DNA of 64,000 bases from Pseudomonas shahriarae (GCF_014268455.2 NZ_CP077085.1:5683001-5747000), one strand, 5' to 3'. Shown: positions 1 to 9,385, counted from the first letter of the stretch. Numbers and translations are program-made. Notes: a model not told the origin generated them from the sequence alone.

Positions 1-1
1 C

Positions 2-1594
2 GAACACCCGGCCGGGCTGGGCAGTATTCCTGCCGCCAACCACGGCGCCGAAGTGGCGATTGTCGGTGCGGGTATTGCCGGCCTGGTGGCCGCCTACGAG
101 CTGATGAAGCTCGGTCTCAAGCCAGTGGTGTATGAAGCCTCCAAAATGGGCGGGCGCCTGCGCTCCCAGGCGTTTGAAGGAGCCGAAGGCATCATCGCCG
201 AACTGGGCGGCATGCGTTTCCCGGTGTCGTCGACGGCGTTCTACCACTATGTGGATAAGCTGGGACTGGAAACCAAGCCCTTCCCCAACCCGTTGACCCC
301 GGCTTCCGGCAGTACCGTGATCGACCTGGAAGGCCAGACCCATTACGCACAGAAACTCGCCGACCTTCCTGCGCTGTTCCAGGAAGTGGCTGACGCCTGG
401 GCCGACGCCCTGGAGGCAGGTTCGCAGTTCAGCGATATCCAGCAAGCCATTCGCGACCGCGATGTACCACGGCTCAAAGAGCTGTGGAACACCCTGGTGC
501 CGCTGTGGGATGACCGCACCTTCTACGACTTCGTCGCCACGTCCAAGGCGTTCGCCAAGCTGTCGTTCCATCACCGCGAGGTGTTCGGCCAGGTAGGTTT
601 CGGCACCGGTGGCTGGGACTCGGACTTCCCCAACTCGATGCTGGAAATCTTCCGGGTGGTGATGACCAATTGCGACGACCACCAGCACCTGGTGGTCGGT
701 GGCGTGGCGCAGGTGCCCATGGGGATCTGGCGCCACGTGCCGGAGCGTTGCGCCCATTGGCCAGCCGGCACCAGCCTCAGCTCCCTGCACCATGGCGCGC
801 CCCGGGCTGGAGTCAAGCGCATTGCCCATGCTGCCGACGGGCGTTTCGCGGTCACCGACAATTACGGCGACACCCGGGAATACGCCGCCGTGCTGACCAC
901 CTGCCAGAGCTGGCTGCTGACCACTCAGATCGAGTGCGACGAAAGCCTGTTCTCGCAAAAAATGTGGATGGCTCTGGATCGCACGCGCTATATGCAGTCG
1001 TCGAAAACCTTTGTCATGGTCGATCGGCCTTTCTGGAAGGACAAAGACCCGGAAACCGGCCGCGACCTGATGAGCATGACCCTCACCGACCGCCTGACCC
1101 GTGGCACCTATCTGTTCGACAACGGCGACGATAAGCCAGGGGTTATCTGCCTGTCCTACTCGTGGATGAGCGACGCCCTGAAAATGCTGCCGCAGCCCAT
1201 TGATAAACGGGTGAAGCTGGCCCTCGATGCGTTGAAAAAGATCTACCCGAAAGTCGACCTCAAGGCGCGGATCATCGGCGACCCGATCACCGTCTCCTGG
1301 GAGGCCGACCCGCACTTCCTCGGCGCGTTCAAGGGCGCGCTGCCGGGCCACTACCGCTATAACCAGCGCATGTACGCGCACTTCATGCAAAAGGATATGC
1401 CGGCCGAGCAGCGCGGGATTTTCATCGCGGGCGACGACGTATCCTGGACCCCTGCCTGGGTCGAAGGCGCAGTGCAGACCTCGCTGAACGCGGTTTGGGG
1501 CATCATGACCCACTTCGGTGGCAGTACCCACCCGCAAAACCCGGGTCCTGGGGATGTATTCGATGAGATCGGCCCCATCGCCCTGGCCGAATAA
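2..1594 (+). CDS. davB: Lysine 2-monooxygenase, FAD-dependent (5' end outside window)
   Basis: Flavin amine-oxidase family enzyme expected to convert L-lysine oxidatively to 5-aminovaleramide, the first step of the aminovalerate route. The reading frame is open to the window edge, so about 530 residues are visible and the true start lies upstream; the GTG at 53 is internal. The Rossmann motif GAGIAGL follows directly, and the C-terminal FAD-binding stretch contains GDDVSWTPAWVEG. The family also holds tryptophan and phenylalanine 2-monooxygenases. Lysine is preferred because an amidase gene follows 11 bp downstream and the pair precedes pqqF, the arrangement of P. putida davBA as I recall it. 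Substrate is inference. Confidence 0.8.
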   Translation, partial: EHPAGLGSIPAANHGAEVAIVGAGIAGLVAAYELMKLGLKPVVYEASKMGGRLRSQAFEGAEGIIAELGGMRFPVSSTAFYHYVDKLGLETKPFPNPLTPASGSTVIDLEGQTHYAQKLADLPALFQEVADAWADALEAGSQFSDIQQAIRDRDVPRLKELWNTLVPLWDDRTFYDFVATSKAFAKLSFHHREVFGQVGFGTGGWDSDFPNSMLEIFRVVMTNCDDHQHLVVGGVAQVPMGIWRHVPERCAHWPAGTSLSSLHHGAPRAGVKRIAHAADGRFAVTDNYGDTREYAAVLTTCQSWLLTTQIECDESLFSQKMWMALDRTRYMQSSKTFVMVDRPFWKDKDPETGRDLMSMTLTDRLTRGTYLFDNGDDKPGVICLSYSWMSDALKMLPQPIDKRVKLALDALKKIYPKVDLKARIIGDPITVSWEADPHFLGAFKGALPGHYRYNQRMYAHFMQKDMPAEQRGIFIAGDDVSWTPAWVEGAVQTSLNAVWGIMTHFGGSTHPQNPGPGDVFDEIGPIALAE

Positions 1595-1605
1595 GGAGTC
1601 AAGCC

Positions 1606-2400
1606 ATGCGTGTCGCCCTGTACCAATGCCCGCCATTGCCGCTGGATGTGGCCGGCAATCTCAAGCGCCTGCATAGCGTCGCCCATGAGGCGTCCGATGC
1701 AGATGTGCTGGTGCTGCCGGAGATGTTCCTCACCGGCTACAACATCGGTGTTGAAGCAGTGGGCGCGCTGGCCGAAGCGCAAGATGGGCCATCGGCACAA
1801 ACCATTGCCGAACTGGCACAGAACGCGGGCCTGGCAATTCTGTACGGCTACCCGGAGCGGGCCGAAGATGGGCAGATCTACAATGCCGTGCAACTGATCG
1901 ACGCCAATGGCCAGCGCCTGTGCAACTACCGCAAGACGCACTTGTTCGGTGATCTCGATCACTCGATGTTCAGCGCCGGCGGCGACGAATTCCCTATCGT
2001 CGAGTTGAACGGCTGGAAGCTGGGATTCCTCATCTGCTACGACCTGGAGTTCCCGGAAAACACCCGGCGTCTGGCCCTGGCCGGCGCCGAGTTGATCCTG
2101 GTACCGACGGCCAACATGGTGCCCTTCGACTTCGTCGCGGATGTCACCGTGCGGGCACGGGCCTTTGAAAACCAGTGCTATGTGGCCTACGCCAACTATT
2201 GCGGGCATGAGGACCAGATCCAGTATTGCGGGCAAAGCAGCATCGCGGCGCCGAATGGCCAACGTGTCGCCCAGGCCGGCCTGGATGAAGCGCTGATCGT
2301 CGCCACCCTCGACCGCCAGGCGATGCGCGACGCGCAAGCGGCCAATCACTACTTGGCAGACCGGCGCCCCGAGCTATACGCAGCGCTGCACAAGCACTGA
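1606..2400 (+). CDS. davA: 5-aminovaleramide amidohydrolase (nitrilase superfamily)
   Basis: Nitrilase-superfamily amidase of 264 residues. The catalytic triad is visible: Glu39 (VLPEMF), Lys110 (YRKTHLF) and Cys144 (FLICYDLEFP). The expected reaction is hydrolysis of 5-aminovaleramide to 5-aminovalerate and ammonia in lysine catabolism. AAGGAG lies just upstream of the ATG, overlapping the end of davB, and the 11-bp gap indicates one transcript. The family alone would allow other short omega-amides; the partner monooxygenase gives the assignment. davT and davD, which act next in the pathway, are not in this window. Confidence 0.82.
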   Translation: MRVALYQCPPLPLDVAGNLKRLHSVAHEASDADVLVLPEMFLTGYNIGVEAVGALAEAQDGPSAQTIAELAQNAGLAILYGYPERAEDGQIYNAVQLIDANGQRLCNYRKTHLFGDLDHSMFSAGGDEFPIVELNGWKLGFLICYDLEFPENTRRLALAGAELILVPTANMVPFDFVADVTVRARAFENQCYVAYANYCGHEDQIQYCGQSSIAAPNGQRVAQAGLDEALIVATLDRQAMRDAQAANHYLADRRPELYAALHKH

Positions 2401-2450
2401 CCGCCGCGCTTTGCGCTAGCATAGGCACTTCCTACGTTCTGGAAGTGCTC

Positions 2451-4838
2451 ATGCCTGTGCCGGCCCACCCTGATTATTTACAACTGACCCTGGCCAATGG
2501 CCTGCGGGTTTCCCTGCGTCATGCCCCACGCCTCAAGCGCTGTGCAGCAGCCTTGCGGGTAGCGGCTGGCAGCCATGACGCGTCGTTGGCCTGGCCGGGG
2601 CTGGCACATTTTCTCGAGCACCTGTTGTTTCTCGGCACCGAGGCTTTTCCTGCACCCAACGGTTTGATGGCTTACGTGCAGCGCCACGGCGGGCAGGTCA
2701 ACGCCAGTACTCGCGAGCGCACCACCGACTTCTTCTTTGAAGTGCCCACCCCGGTGTTCGGCGACGCGCTGCAGCGCCTGGGCGATATGCTCGCCCACCC
2801 ACGCCTGGCCATGGACGAGCAACTGCGCGAGCGTGAGGTGTTACAGGCGGAGTTTGTCGCCTGGTCCCAGGATGCCGAGGCACAGCTTCAAGTCGCGATA
2901 CTTGAAGGCCTGGCAACTGGGCATCCGCTGCGGGGGTTTCATGCGGGTAATCGCGACAGTCTGCCGGTGCCACAGGAGGATTTCCAACAAGGGTTGCGCG
3001 GGTTTTATCAAGACTTCTATCAAGCCGGGCAAATGACCTTGAGCCTTGCCGGCCCACAGTCGCTCGAGGAGCTGCAAGCCCTGGCCCAGTGCTTTGCCGA
3101 CAGCCTGCCCTCAGGCCACCTACGCCCGCAGCAGGCGCCACCGGCATTGATGGACGGCGATCAACATCGCTATCAACACCTCGACAAACAGCATCTGCAC
3201 CACCTCATCGCCTGTAATGCACCCCGTGAAGCCCTGGAGTTCCTCTGCACCTGGCTGAATGCCGAAGCGGCCGGCAGTTTGCTCGCCGAGCTAAAAAGCC
3301 GGGAATGGGCAAGCGCGCTACATGCCAAGGTGCTGTACCAATTCGCCGGGCAGGCGTTGCTGGATATCGAATTCACCCTGGGGCCAAAGGGTTCACAACA
3401 GGCCCTGGCCATTGAAGCACTGTTAAACGACTGGCTGGGCTTTTTCGCTCACAGCGACTGGACCGCGCTGCGTGAAGAGTACGCCCTGCTGGTCGACCGC
3501 CAGCGACAAGTCCGGGGTGCCCTGGCTCTGGCGCGCCAGGACAGTGAACACCTCGAGGCGCAACTTTCCGAGCCCCACTGCCAAGCCCTCAAGGCCATGC
3601 TGAATACGCTGCAACCGACACCCGCGCAACGGGCCTGGCAACTGCCGCCGAGCAATCCATTCCTGCAACGGGCACCCCAGGAACAACGTCCCGGACTGAT
3701 TCGTGGCCAGACCAGCGCCCATCGCGGCTTGCGTACTTTTGCCCAGGACCGCTCCCGTGGCCGGCGCGAACTGCCAGGCCTGTCGTTCAGCCAAGCATTG
3801 CCTGCCGATAGCGACGAAGGCGCCCTTTACCTGCGCTGGCAACTGGATTCGCCCGCGCAGGGCTTGGGCAACAGCCTGCAAACACTGCGGACCAACGCCC
3901 GTCAGGCCGGCGTGGAATTATCCTTCGAAGCCGTAGGCAATGACTGGCTGCTGAAAATGAGCGGGCTGCATGAACCGATGCCGGCCATCGTCGAGCAACT
4001 GGCACGGGACCTGACCCGGCCCGCTGCTAACCTTTGGCACAACGCACTCGCCAGCCCGGCGCCGCAGATGGCCATTCGCGAACTGCTCAAGGTACTACCG
4101 ACCTGTTTTGCCGACACCGCTAACGGCAACGCGCTACCTGACCGGTGGGCCACCGCTCGCTGGCAAGGCTTGGGCATGGGCCTGCCGGCTGCGTGCGAAA
4201 TGGCGATCAAAAATGCGGCGGCACGTCTACCCGGACACTGCACCGACAGTGAACACAAAGCCCTGTCCATCAACGGCCAACATCGCTGGCAAACCGTCAC
4301 AACCGATGGCGACGAAGCCGCCTTGCTGCTGTTTTGCCCGGCCCCCAGCCAATCCCTCGCAGACGAAGCCGACTGGCGGTTGCTCGCTCACCTGGCGCAG
4401 GTCCCGTTTTACCAACGCCTACGTGTCGAGTTGCAAGTGGGCTACGCAGTATTCAGTGGCATCCGACAGTTCAATGGGCAAACCGGCCTGCTGTTTGGCG
4501 TGCAGTCGCCCAATGTCGCGCTTGCGAGCCTGCTCGAACACATCCAGGCCTTCCTCACGCAACTGCCAGCCTTGATCAAGGGGAACGACGACCTGGGCAA
4601 CACCTCCCTGGCCCAGCAGTTCTCGCCACAGACACTGCCCAACGCCCAAGCCGCCGAGTTGCTCTGGCAGGCGCATTTGGCGGGGCATGGCGCGGACTAT
4701 CTTGAGCAACTGCAACAGTTGATCCAGGCCCGCAACCGTCAGAACCTCGTCGATGCGGCGCAGCAACTCAAGCAAGCCGCCGGCGGCTGGCAGTGCCTGG
4801 CCAATGGTGCGGCGGTGGGCGATTACTGGCAGCAATGA
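2451..4838 (+). CDS. pqqF: PqqF, M16-family zinc peptidase
   Basis: Insulinase/pitrilysin-type peptidase of 795 residues, thought to help process the PqqA precursor peptide. The inverted zinc motif is complete: His53, Glu56 and His57 (HFLEH), with the distal ligand Glu134 77 residues after His57. The ATG at 2451 is chosen because GGAAG ends 5 nt before it; an in-frame GTG at 2445 lies inside that site. The usual M16 two-lobe layout fits the length, with a less conserved C-terminal half. It sits directly upstream of pqqA in the same direction, as in other fluorescent pseudomonads. Confidence 0.9.
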   Translation: MPVPAHPDYLQLTLANGLRVSLRHAPRLKRCAAALRVAAGSHDASLAWPGLAHFLEHLLFLGTEAFPAPNGLMAYVQRHGGQVNASTRERTTDFFFEVPTPVFGDALQRLGDMLAHPRLAMDEQLREREVLQAEFVAWSQDAEAQLQVAILEGLATGHPLRGFHAGNRDSLPVPQEDFQQGLRGFYQDFYQAGQMTLSLAGPQSLEELQALAQCFADSLPSGHLRPQQAPPALMDGDQHRYQHLDKQHLHHLIACNAPREALEFLCTWLNAEAAGSLLAELKSREWASALHAKVLYQFAGQALLDIEFTLGPKGSQQALAIEALLNDWLGFFAHSDWTALREEYALLVDRQRQVRGALALARQDSEHLEAQLSEPHCQALKAMLNTLQPTPAQRAWQLPPSNPFLQRAPQEQRPGLIRGQTSAHRGLRTFAQDRSRGRRELPGLSFSQALPADSDEGALYLRWQLDSPAQGLGNSLQTLRTNARQAGVELSFEAVGNDWLLKMSGLHEPMPAIVEQLARDLTRPAANLWHNALASPAPQMAIRELLKVLPTCFADTANGNALPDRWATARWQGLGMGLPAACEMAIKNAAARLPGHCTDSEHKALSINGQHRWQTVTTDGDEAALLLFCPAPSQSLADEADWRLLAHLAQVPFYQRLRVELQVGYAVFSGIRQFNGQTGLLFGVQSPNVALASLLEHIQAFLTQLPALIKGNDDLGNTSLAQQFSPQTLPNAQAAELLWQAHLAGHGADYLEQLQQLIQARNRQNLVDAAQQLKQAAGGWQCLANGAAVGDYWQQ

Positions 4839-5001
4839 AGCTAATCGTTGCCGATGCTGCAACAGGCTTTTTCTGCCAAGACAGCGCTAGCTCGGCGAGA
4901 AATGGGTAATATTCCCACACACATCTGAACATCTCCGTCAGGAGGTGGACTATATGTATTACTTGGTAGTAAACGTCCCATCCCTTCGTAGGAGTATGAA
5001 T

Positions 5002-5076
5002 ATGACTTGGTCCAAACCTGCTTACACTGATCTGCGTATCGGTTTTGAAGTCACCATGTACTTCGCCAGCCGCTGA
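5002..5076 (+). CDS. pqqA: PqqA, PQQ precursor peptide
   Basis: A 24-residue peptide ending TMYFASR, with the conserved Glu16 and Tyr20 (EVTMY) that are cross-linked and become the PQQ skeleton. GGAG at 4991-4994 gives 7-nt spacing to the ATG at 5002; an ATG at 4996 is too close to it. The frame is also open upstream to an ATG at 4954, which has a strong AGGAGGT at 4940-4946 with 7-nt spacing and would give a 40-residue form. The 24-residue form is the family norm. A terminator-like hairpin follows before pqqB. Confidence 0.93.
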   Translation: MTWSKPAYTDLRIGFEVTMYFASR

Positions 5077-5098
5077 TTGCTTTTGTATTGCAATGCAA

Positions 5099-5123
5099 CG
5101 CCTCGGCTCGCCGGGGCGTTTTT
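5099..5123 (+). terminator. Hairpin between pqqA and pqqB
   Basis: GC-rich stem CGCCTCGG / CCGGGGCG with a CTCG loop, followed by five T residues. It lies 22 bp after pqqA and 28 bp before pqqB. Partial termination here would give more pqqA transcript than pqqBCDE transcript, consistent with PqqA being a consumed substrate. Confidence 0.75.
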
Positions 5124-5151
5124 ATTTTGAGTCTTGTGTGAAGGAGCGGCG

Positions 5152-6063
5152 ATGTTTGTCCAGATTCTAGGTTCAGCCGCCGGTGGTGGCTTCCCGCAGT
5201 GGAACTGTAACTGTGTGAACTGCGCCGGCTTTCGCGACGGCAGCCTGCGGGCCCAGGCGCGCACCCAATCGTCCATCGCCCTCTCCGATGACGGCGTGAA
5301 CTGGGTGCTGTGCAACGCTTCGCCGGATATCCGCGCCCAATTGCAGGGCTTTGCACCGATGCAACCCGGCCGGGCACTGCGTGATACCGGGATCAGCGCA
5401 ATCATCTTGATGGACAGCCAGATCGACCACACCACCGGCCTGCTCAGCTTGCGTGAAGGCTGCCCGCACCAGGTATGGTGTACCGACATGGTCCATGAAG
5501 ACCTGAGCACCGGTTTCCCGCTGTTCACCATGCTGACCCACTGGAATGGCGGCCTGGATTGGCAGCGCATCGAGTTGGATGCCAGCTTCACCATTCCCGC
5601 CTGCCCCAACCTGCGCTTCACCCCACTGCCCCTGCGCAGTGCCGCACCGCCCTACTCGCCCCATCGGTTCGACCCGCACCCCGGTGACAATATCGGCCTG
5701 ATCGTCGAAGACCTGCGCACCGGCGGCAAACTGTTCTATGCCCCGGGCCTGGGCAAAGTGGACGCGCCGCTACTGGAAATCATGGCCGGCAGCGACTGCC
5801 TGCTGGTGGACGGCACGATGTGGGATGACGATGAAATGCAGCGCCGTGGCGTCGGCACCCGCACCGGCCGCGAAATGGGCCACCTGGCCCAGAACGGCCC
5901 CGGCGGCATGCTAGAGGTCCTGGAGCAACTGCCCCAGCAGCGCAAGGTGCTTATCCACATCAACAACACCAACCCGATCCTCGACGAAGACTCGCCCGAG
6001 CGCGCCGAGTTGGCCCGGCGCAATGTAGAAGTAGCCTACGACGGCATGAGCATTGAACTGTAG
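5152..6063 (+). CDS. pqqB: PqqB, metallo-beta-lactamase-fold oxygenase
   Basis: A 303-residue protein of the metallo-hydrolase fold, proposed to hydroxylate the tyrosine moiety of the processed PqqA product. The start at 5152 ([13 protein letters not shown]) has AAGGAG 5 nt upstream; an in-frame GTG at 5134 adds six unlikely residues. Near the N-terminus it carries a Cys-rich stretch (WNCNCVNC). Family length is about 303, so it is complete. pqqC begins 10 bp after the stop, in the same operon. Confidence 0.95.
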   Translation: MFVQILGSAAGGGFPQWNCNCVNCAGFRDGSLRAQARTQSSIALSDDGVNWVLCNASPDIRAQLQGFAPMQPGRALRDTGISAIILMDSQIDHTTGLLSLREGCPHQVWCTDMVHEDLSTGFPLFTMLTHWNGGLDWQRIELDASFTIPACPNLRFTPLPLRSAAPPYSPHRFDPHPGDNIGLIVEDLRTGGKLFYAPGLGKVDAPLLEIMAGSDCLLVDGTMWDDDEMQRRGVGTRTGREMGHLAQNGPGGMLEVLEQLPQQRKVLIHINNTNPILDEDSPERAELARRNVEVAYDGMSIEL

Positions 6064-6073
6064 GAGAGCCCCA

Positions 6074-6826
6074 ATGACCGATACACCGCTGAACCCCGCC
6101 GAGTTTGAACAGGCCTTGCGGGCCAAGGGTGCCTTCTACCATATCCACCATCCCTACCACGTGGCGATGTATGAAGGCCGGGCCACCCGCGAGCAGATCC
6201 AGGGCTGGGTCGCCAACCGCTTCTACTACCAGGTGAATATCCCACTGAAGGACGCCGCGATCCTGGCCAACTGCCCGGACCGGGAAATCCGCCGCGAGTG
6301 GATCCAGCGTTTGCTCGACCATGACGGCGCCCCCGGCGAAGACGGCGGCATCGAAGCCTGGCTGCGCCTGGGCCAGGCAGTGGGCCTGGACCCGGATCAA
6401 CTGCGCTCCCAGGAACTGGTGCTGCCCGGCGTGCGCTTTGCCGTGGATGCCTACGTCAATTTCGCCCGCCGGGCCAGTTGGCAGGAAGCCGCCAGCAGCT
6501 CGCTGACCGAGCTGTTCGCCCCGCAGATCCACCAATCGCGCCTCGATAGCTGGCCCCAGCATTACCCGTGGATCGACCCTGCCGGCTACGAATACTTCCG
6601 CACCCGCCTGGGCCAGGCCCGGCGCGATGTCGAACACGGGCTGGCGATCACGCTTACGCACTACACCACCCGCGCCGGCCAGGAGCGGATGCTGGAGATT
6701 CTCCAGTTCAAACTGGACATCCTTTGGAGCATGCTCGATGCCATGAGCATGGCCTACGAACTGAACCGCCCGCCCTATCACAGCGTGACCGCGCAGCGGG
6801 TCTGGCATAAAGGGATCACCCTATGA
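6074..6826 (+). CDS. pqqC: PqqC, pyrroloquinoline-quinone synthase
   Basis: Cofactor-free oxidase of 250 residues that performs the last ring closure and oxidation to PQQ. The start [16 protein letters not shown] is typical of the family, and the helical-bundle signature is recognisable throughout, with conserved HIHHPYH near residue 25. GGAG at 6063-6066 precedes the ATG. An upstream frame extension from 6053 overlaps the end of pqqB and is not used. It overlaps pqqD by four bases (ATGA), indicating coupled translation. Confidence 0.96.
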   Translation: MTDTPLNPAEFEQALRAKGAFYHIHHPYHVAMYEGRATREQIQGWVANRFYYQVNIPLKDAAILANCPDREIRREWIQRLLDHDGAPGEDGGIEAWLRLGQAVGLDPDQLRSQELVLPGVRFAVDAYVNFARRASWQEAASSSLTELFAPQIHQSRLDSWPQHYPWIDPAGYEYFRTRLGQARRDVEHGLAITLTHYTTRAGQERMLEILQFKLDILWSMLDAMSMAYELNRPPYHSVTAQRVWHKGITL

Positions 6827-7098
6827 GTTTCGACCGCAGCAAAAAACCGACGTGGCGCCAGGGTTATCGCTACCAGTACGAGCCGGCGCAAAAGGGCCAT
6901 GTGTTGCTGTACCCCGAAGGCATGATCAAGCTCAACGACAGTGCGGCGTTGATTGGTGGCTTGATCGACGGTGAGCGCAGTGTGGCGGCCATCATTGGCG
7001 AGCTGGAGCAGCAATTCCCCGGCGTGCCCGAACTCGGTGAAGACATCGAGCAATTCATGGAGGTCGCACGTGCAGAGCACTGGATCGAACTTGCCTGA
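6823..7098 (+). CDS. pqqD: PqqD, PqqA chaperone
   Basis: A 91-residue member of the RiPP-recognition-element fold. PqqD binds PqqA and presents it to the radical-SAM enzyme PqqE. The typical N-terminal part ([13 protein letters not shown]) and the central LNDSAALI segment are present. The start overlaps pqqC by four bases, and the 3' end overlaps pqqE by 29 bases. It is complete and in frame. Confidence 0.95.
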   Translation: MSFDRSKKPTWRQGYRYQYEPAQKGHVLLYPEGMIKLNDSAALIGGLIDGERSVAAIIGELEQQFPGVPELGEDIEQFMEVARAEHWIELA

Positions 7099-8221
7099 CA
7101 AGCCCGAGATTGGCCTGCCGCTCTGGTTGCTCGCCGAGCTGACCTATCGCTGCCCGCTGCAATGCCCGTATTGCTCCAACCCGCTGGACTTCGCCGAGCA
7201 GGGCAAGGAGTTGAGCACCGAACAATGGATCAAGGTGTTTCGCGAGGCCCGGGAAATGGGCGCGGCGCAATTGGGGTTTTCCGGAGGTGAGCCGCTGGTG
7301 CGCCAGGACCTCGCCGAGCTGATCAGTGAAGCCCGCAAGCTGGGGTTCTATACCAACCTGATCACCTCCGGCATCGGCCTGACCGAGCAGAAGATCAGCG
7401 ACTTCAAAAAGGCCGGCCTGGACCATATCCAGATCAGCTTCCAGGCCAGCGACGAACAGGTGAACAACCTGCTGGCTGGCTCCAAAAAGGCCTTCGCGCA
7501 GAAGCTGGAAATGGCCCGGGCAGTGAAAGCCCATGGTTATCCGATGGTGCTGAACTTCGTCACTCATCGACACAATATCGACAAGATCGACCGCATCATC
7601 GAGCTGTGTATCGCCCTTGAGGCGGACTTTGTCGAGCTTGCCACCTGCCAGTTCTATGGCTGGGCCCAGCTCAACCGCGTCGGCCTGCTACCTACCCAGG
7701 AACAACTGACCCGCGCCGAGCGCATCACCAACGAATACCGCGCCAAGCTGGAAGCGCAAGGTCATCCGTGCAAGCTGATCTTTGTCACACCGGACTACTA
7801 CGAAGAACGCCCGAAGGCCTGCATGAATGGCTGGGGCAGTATCTTTCTGACAGTAACGCCAGACGGCACCGCCCTACCTTGTCATGGCGCCCGACAGATG
7901 CCGGTACAGTTTCCCAATGTGCGCGACCACAGCATGCAGCACATCTGGTACGACTCGTTTGGCTTCAACCGTTTTCGCGGCTACGACTGGATGCCCGAGC
8001 CGTGCCGCTCGTGCGACGAGAAAGAAAAGGACTTCGGCGGCTGCCGCTGCCAGGCGTTCATGCTGACCGGTGACGCCAGCAACGCCGACCCGGTGTGCAG
8101 CAAGTCTGCCGATCACGACATCATCCTTAATGCCCGCCTCGAAGCCGAGCACGCCACGCAGACCATCGAGCAATTGGCTTTTCGCAATGAGCGAAACTCA
8201 CGGCTGATCGCCAAAGGCTGA
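7070..8221 (+). CDS. pqqE: PqqE, radical SAM PqqA cross-linking enzyme
   Basis: Radical SAM enzyme of 383 residues that forms the Glu-Tyr carbon-carbon bond in PqqA. Cys28, Cys32 and Cys35 (RCPLQCPYC) bind the SAM iron-sulfur cluster. A SPASM-type C-terminal cysteine set ([20 protein letters not shown]) binds auxiliary clusters. The GTG at 7070 is chosen because GGAGG at 7059-7063 gives 6-nt spacing and the protein starts [12 protein letters not shown] as in relatives; the longer frame from 6971 runs through pqqD. It is the last gene of the pqq operon. Confidence 0.95.
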   Translation: MQSTGSNLPDKPEIGLPLWLLAELTYRCPLQCPYCSNPLDFAEQGKELSTEQWIKVFREAREMGAAQLGFSGGEPLVRQDLAELISEARKLGFYTNLITSGIGLTEQKISDFKKAGLDHIQISFQASDEQVNNLLAGSKKAFAQKLEMARAVKAHGYPMVLNFVTHRHNIDKIDRIIELCIALEADFVELATCQFYGWAQLNRVGLLPTQEQLTRAERITNEYRAKLEAQGHPCKLIFVTPDYYEERPKACMNGWGSIFLTVTPDGTALPCHGARQMPVQFPNVRDHSMQHIWYDSFGFNRFRGYDWMPEPCRSCDEKEKDFGGCRCQAFMLTGDASNADPVCSKSADHDIILNARLEAEHATQTIEQLAFRNERNSRLIAKG

Positions 8222-8225
8222 CGGC

Positions 8226-8384
8226 TCAGCGCTTGGCGATGATGTACACCGCATGCACGATACCTGGGATGTAGCCGCACAGGGTCAACAGGAGATTCAG
8301 CCAGAATGCGCCGGCGAAGCCCACTTGCAGGAACACACCCAAGGGCGGCAACAGAATGGCGATGATGATACGAATGAAGTCCAT
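8226..8384 (-). CDS. YqaE/Pmp3-family small membrane protein
   Basis: A 52-residue, strongly hydrophobic peptide beginning MDFIRIIIAILLPPLGV and ending YIIAKR. It has two membrane helices with the LLPPLGVF and CGYIPGIVHA signatures of the Pmp3/YqaE (UPF0057) family, linked to membrane potential and stress tolerance. GGAG at 8391-8394 lies 7 nt before the ATG. It runs towards pqqE on the opposite strand. A terminator-like hairpin lies immediately before its ribosome-binding site, which is unusual. Confidence 0.88.
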   Translation of the reverse strand: MDFIRIIIAILLPPLGVFLQVGFAGAFWLNLLLTLCGYIPGIVHAVYIIAKR

Positions 8385-8395
8385 GGGTCAGCTCC

Positions 8396-8418
8396 AAAAA
8401 ATCGGCTCGTGTGAGCCG
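8396..8418 (-). terminator. Terminator of the toxin-antitoxin operon, in the yqaE leader
   Basis: On the minus strand a perfect 6-bp stem CGGCTC/GAGCCG with a 4-nt loop is followed by six to seven T residues. It lies 64 bp after the antitoxin stop and ends within 2-3 nt of the YqaE ribosome-binding site. Confidence 0.72.
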
Positions 8419-8481
8419 TACAGCTAATCGACCCTGGCCGCGCGTGAGGGTTCAGTGGAATCTGGCACCGGGCCATCCTCC

Positions 8482-8802
8482 TCAGGCGAGGATGTCCAAC
8501 CCGTGCTTTTGCACAATGCTCAATAGCTTGAGCGCCATACCACTGGGTTGCTTCTCGCCGGATTCCCATTGCTTGACTGTCGAGGCGCTGGTGTTCAGGT
8601 AGCGGGCGAACACCGGCTGGCTGACATGGCTACGTTCGCGCAGCTGCTTGATCTGGGCGGCAGGTATCTGCGCCGGCACAGGCGCAATGCATAGCTCATC
8701 GAACTGCCGAAGGGTGGTCTTGCTGATGGCGCCAATCGAATGCAGCGCGCTGGCCGATTGGTGAATGGACTCCAGCGCTTCAGTTTCATATTTTTTGCGC
8801 AT
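8482..8802 (-). CDS. HTH antitoxin of a HigBA/RelE-like module
   Basis: A 106-residue protein with a C-terminal Cro/C1-type helix-turn-helix at about residues 45-100 (SQPVFARYLNTSASTVKQW). It should bind the upstream toxin and repress their shared promoter. Its ATG lies inside the toxin gene with a 17-bp overlap. Toxin-before-antitoxin order is typical of HigBA and related systems. The partner fold, not just the HTH, supports the antitoxin role. DNA targets cannot be read from the sequence. Confidence 0.8.
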   Translation of the reverse strand: MRKKYETEALESIHQSASALHSIGAISKTTLRQFDELCIAPVPAQIPAAQIKQLRERSHVSQPVFARYLNTSASTVKQWESGEKQPSGMALKLLSIVQKHGLDILA

Positions 8803-9151
8803 GATCTATCTCCACAAACTCCCTGAGATCCAGTAATTGCTGGATCTGTATTTCGTTTAAGCCTTCATAGGCCTTTGCCAATGCCCTAAACCCAGCCAAT
8901 TCCTTGTGGCTGATATTGCTTTGACCTTGCTTGGCGAACAGAAACTGATAAACCCAGTAATGCCTGCCCTTTGCCAAAACGATGGAACGATGCCGGTTGT
9001 GATTGAGGCGTTTCTTCCAGACTCCACCACCCAAGTTATCCGCCTGGCCCCTGAGCATTTCGCCAAATGCCTCCCCCAATTCCGAATTGCAGGTCCAGGC
9101 TTTGCTGGCGGCATCAGCAAAATGCCGGCTTTTGAACAGTCTGAGCTTCAT
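8786..9151 (-). CDS. RelE/ParE-superfamily toxin
   Basis: A 121-residue basic protein resembling the PF06296-type RelE toxins, with LRGQADNLGGGVWKKRL and a later YWVYQFLFAKQGQSNIS segment typical of that group. Such toxins usually cleave mRNA or inhibit translation. The ATG at 9151 has GGAAGG 6 nt upstream; the ATG at 9157 has no spacing and the longer frame from 9211 lacks support. It overlaps the antitoxin gene. Both genes sit between pqqE and the aminotransferase, a position where accessory modules insert. Confidence 0.78.
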   Translation of the reverse strand: MKLRLFKSRHFADAASKAWTCNSELGEAFGEMLRGQADNLGGGVWKKRLNHNRHRSIVLAKGRHYWVYQFLFAKQGQSNISHKELAGFRALAKAYEGLNEIQIQQLLDLREFVEIDHAQKI

Positions 9152-9312
9152 AGGCATCCCTTCCCCACAAACATACCACCCAGTGGTAGACATTAAAAAT
9201 AGGGCACGCACAAAAATCTCAGCCCCCTACCGGCACTCCCTGCCGGCGCCCGCAAAAAAGCCATTTTTTTCGACGGATCTCAAGCCTCCTTTTCAATCCA
9301 AAAATGACACAC

Positions 9313-9351
9313 AAAAAAACGCCCCCAGCCAAAAAAATCAGGCTGGAGGCG
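9313..9351 (-). terminator. Terminator of the aminotransferase gene
   Basis: On the minus strand a GC-rich stem (GCCTCCAGCC pairing with GGCTGGGGGC) with an A/T-rich loop is followed by a T tract. It lies 35 bp downstream of the aminotransferase stop. Confidence 0.8.
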
Positions 9352-9385
9352 CCGCGTATAACGCGAGACGGTTCAGGAATAAGGG

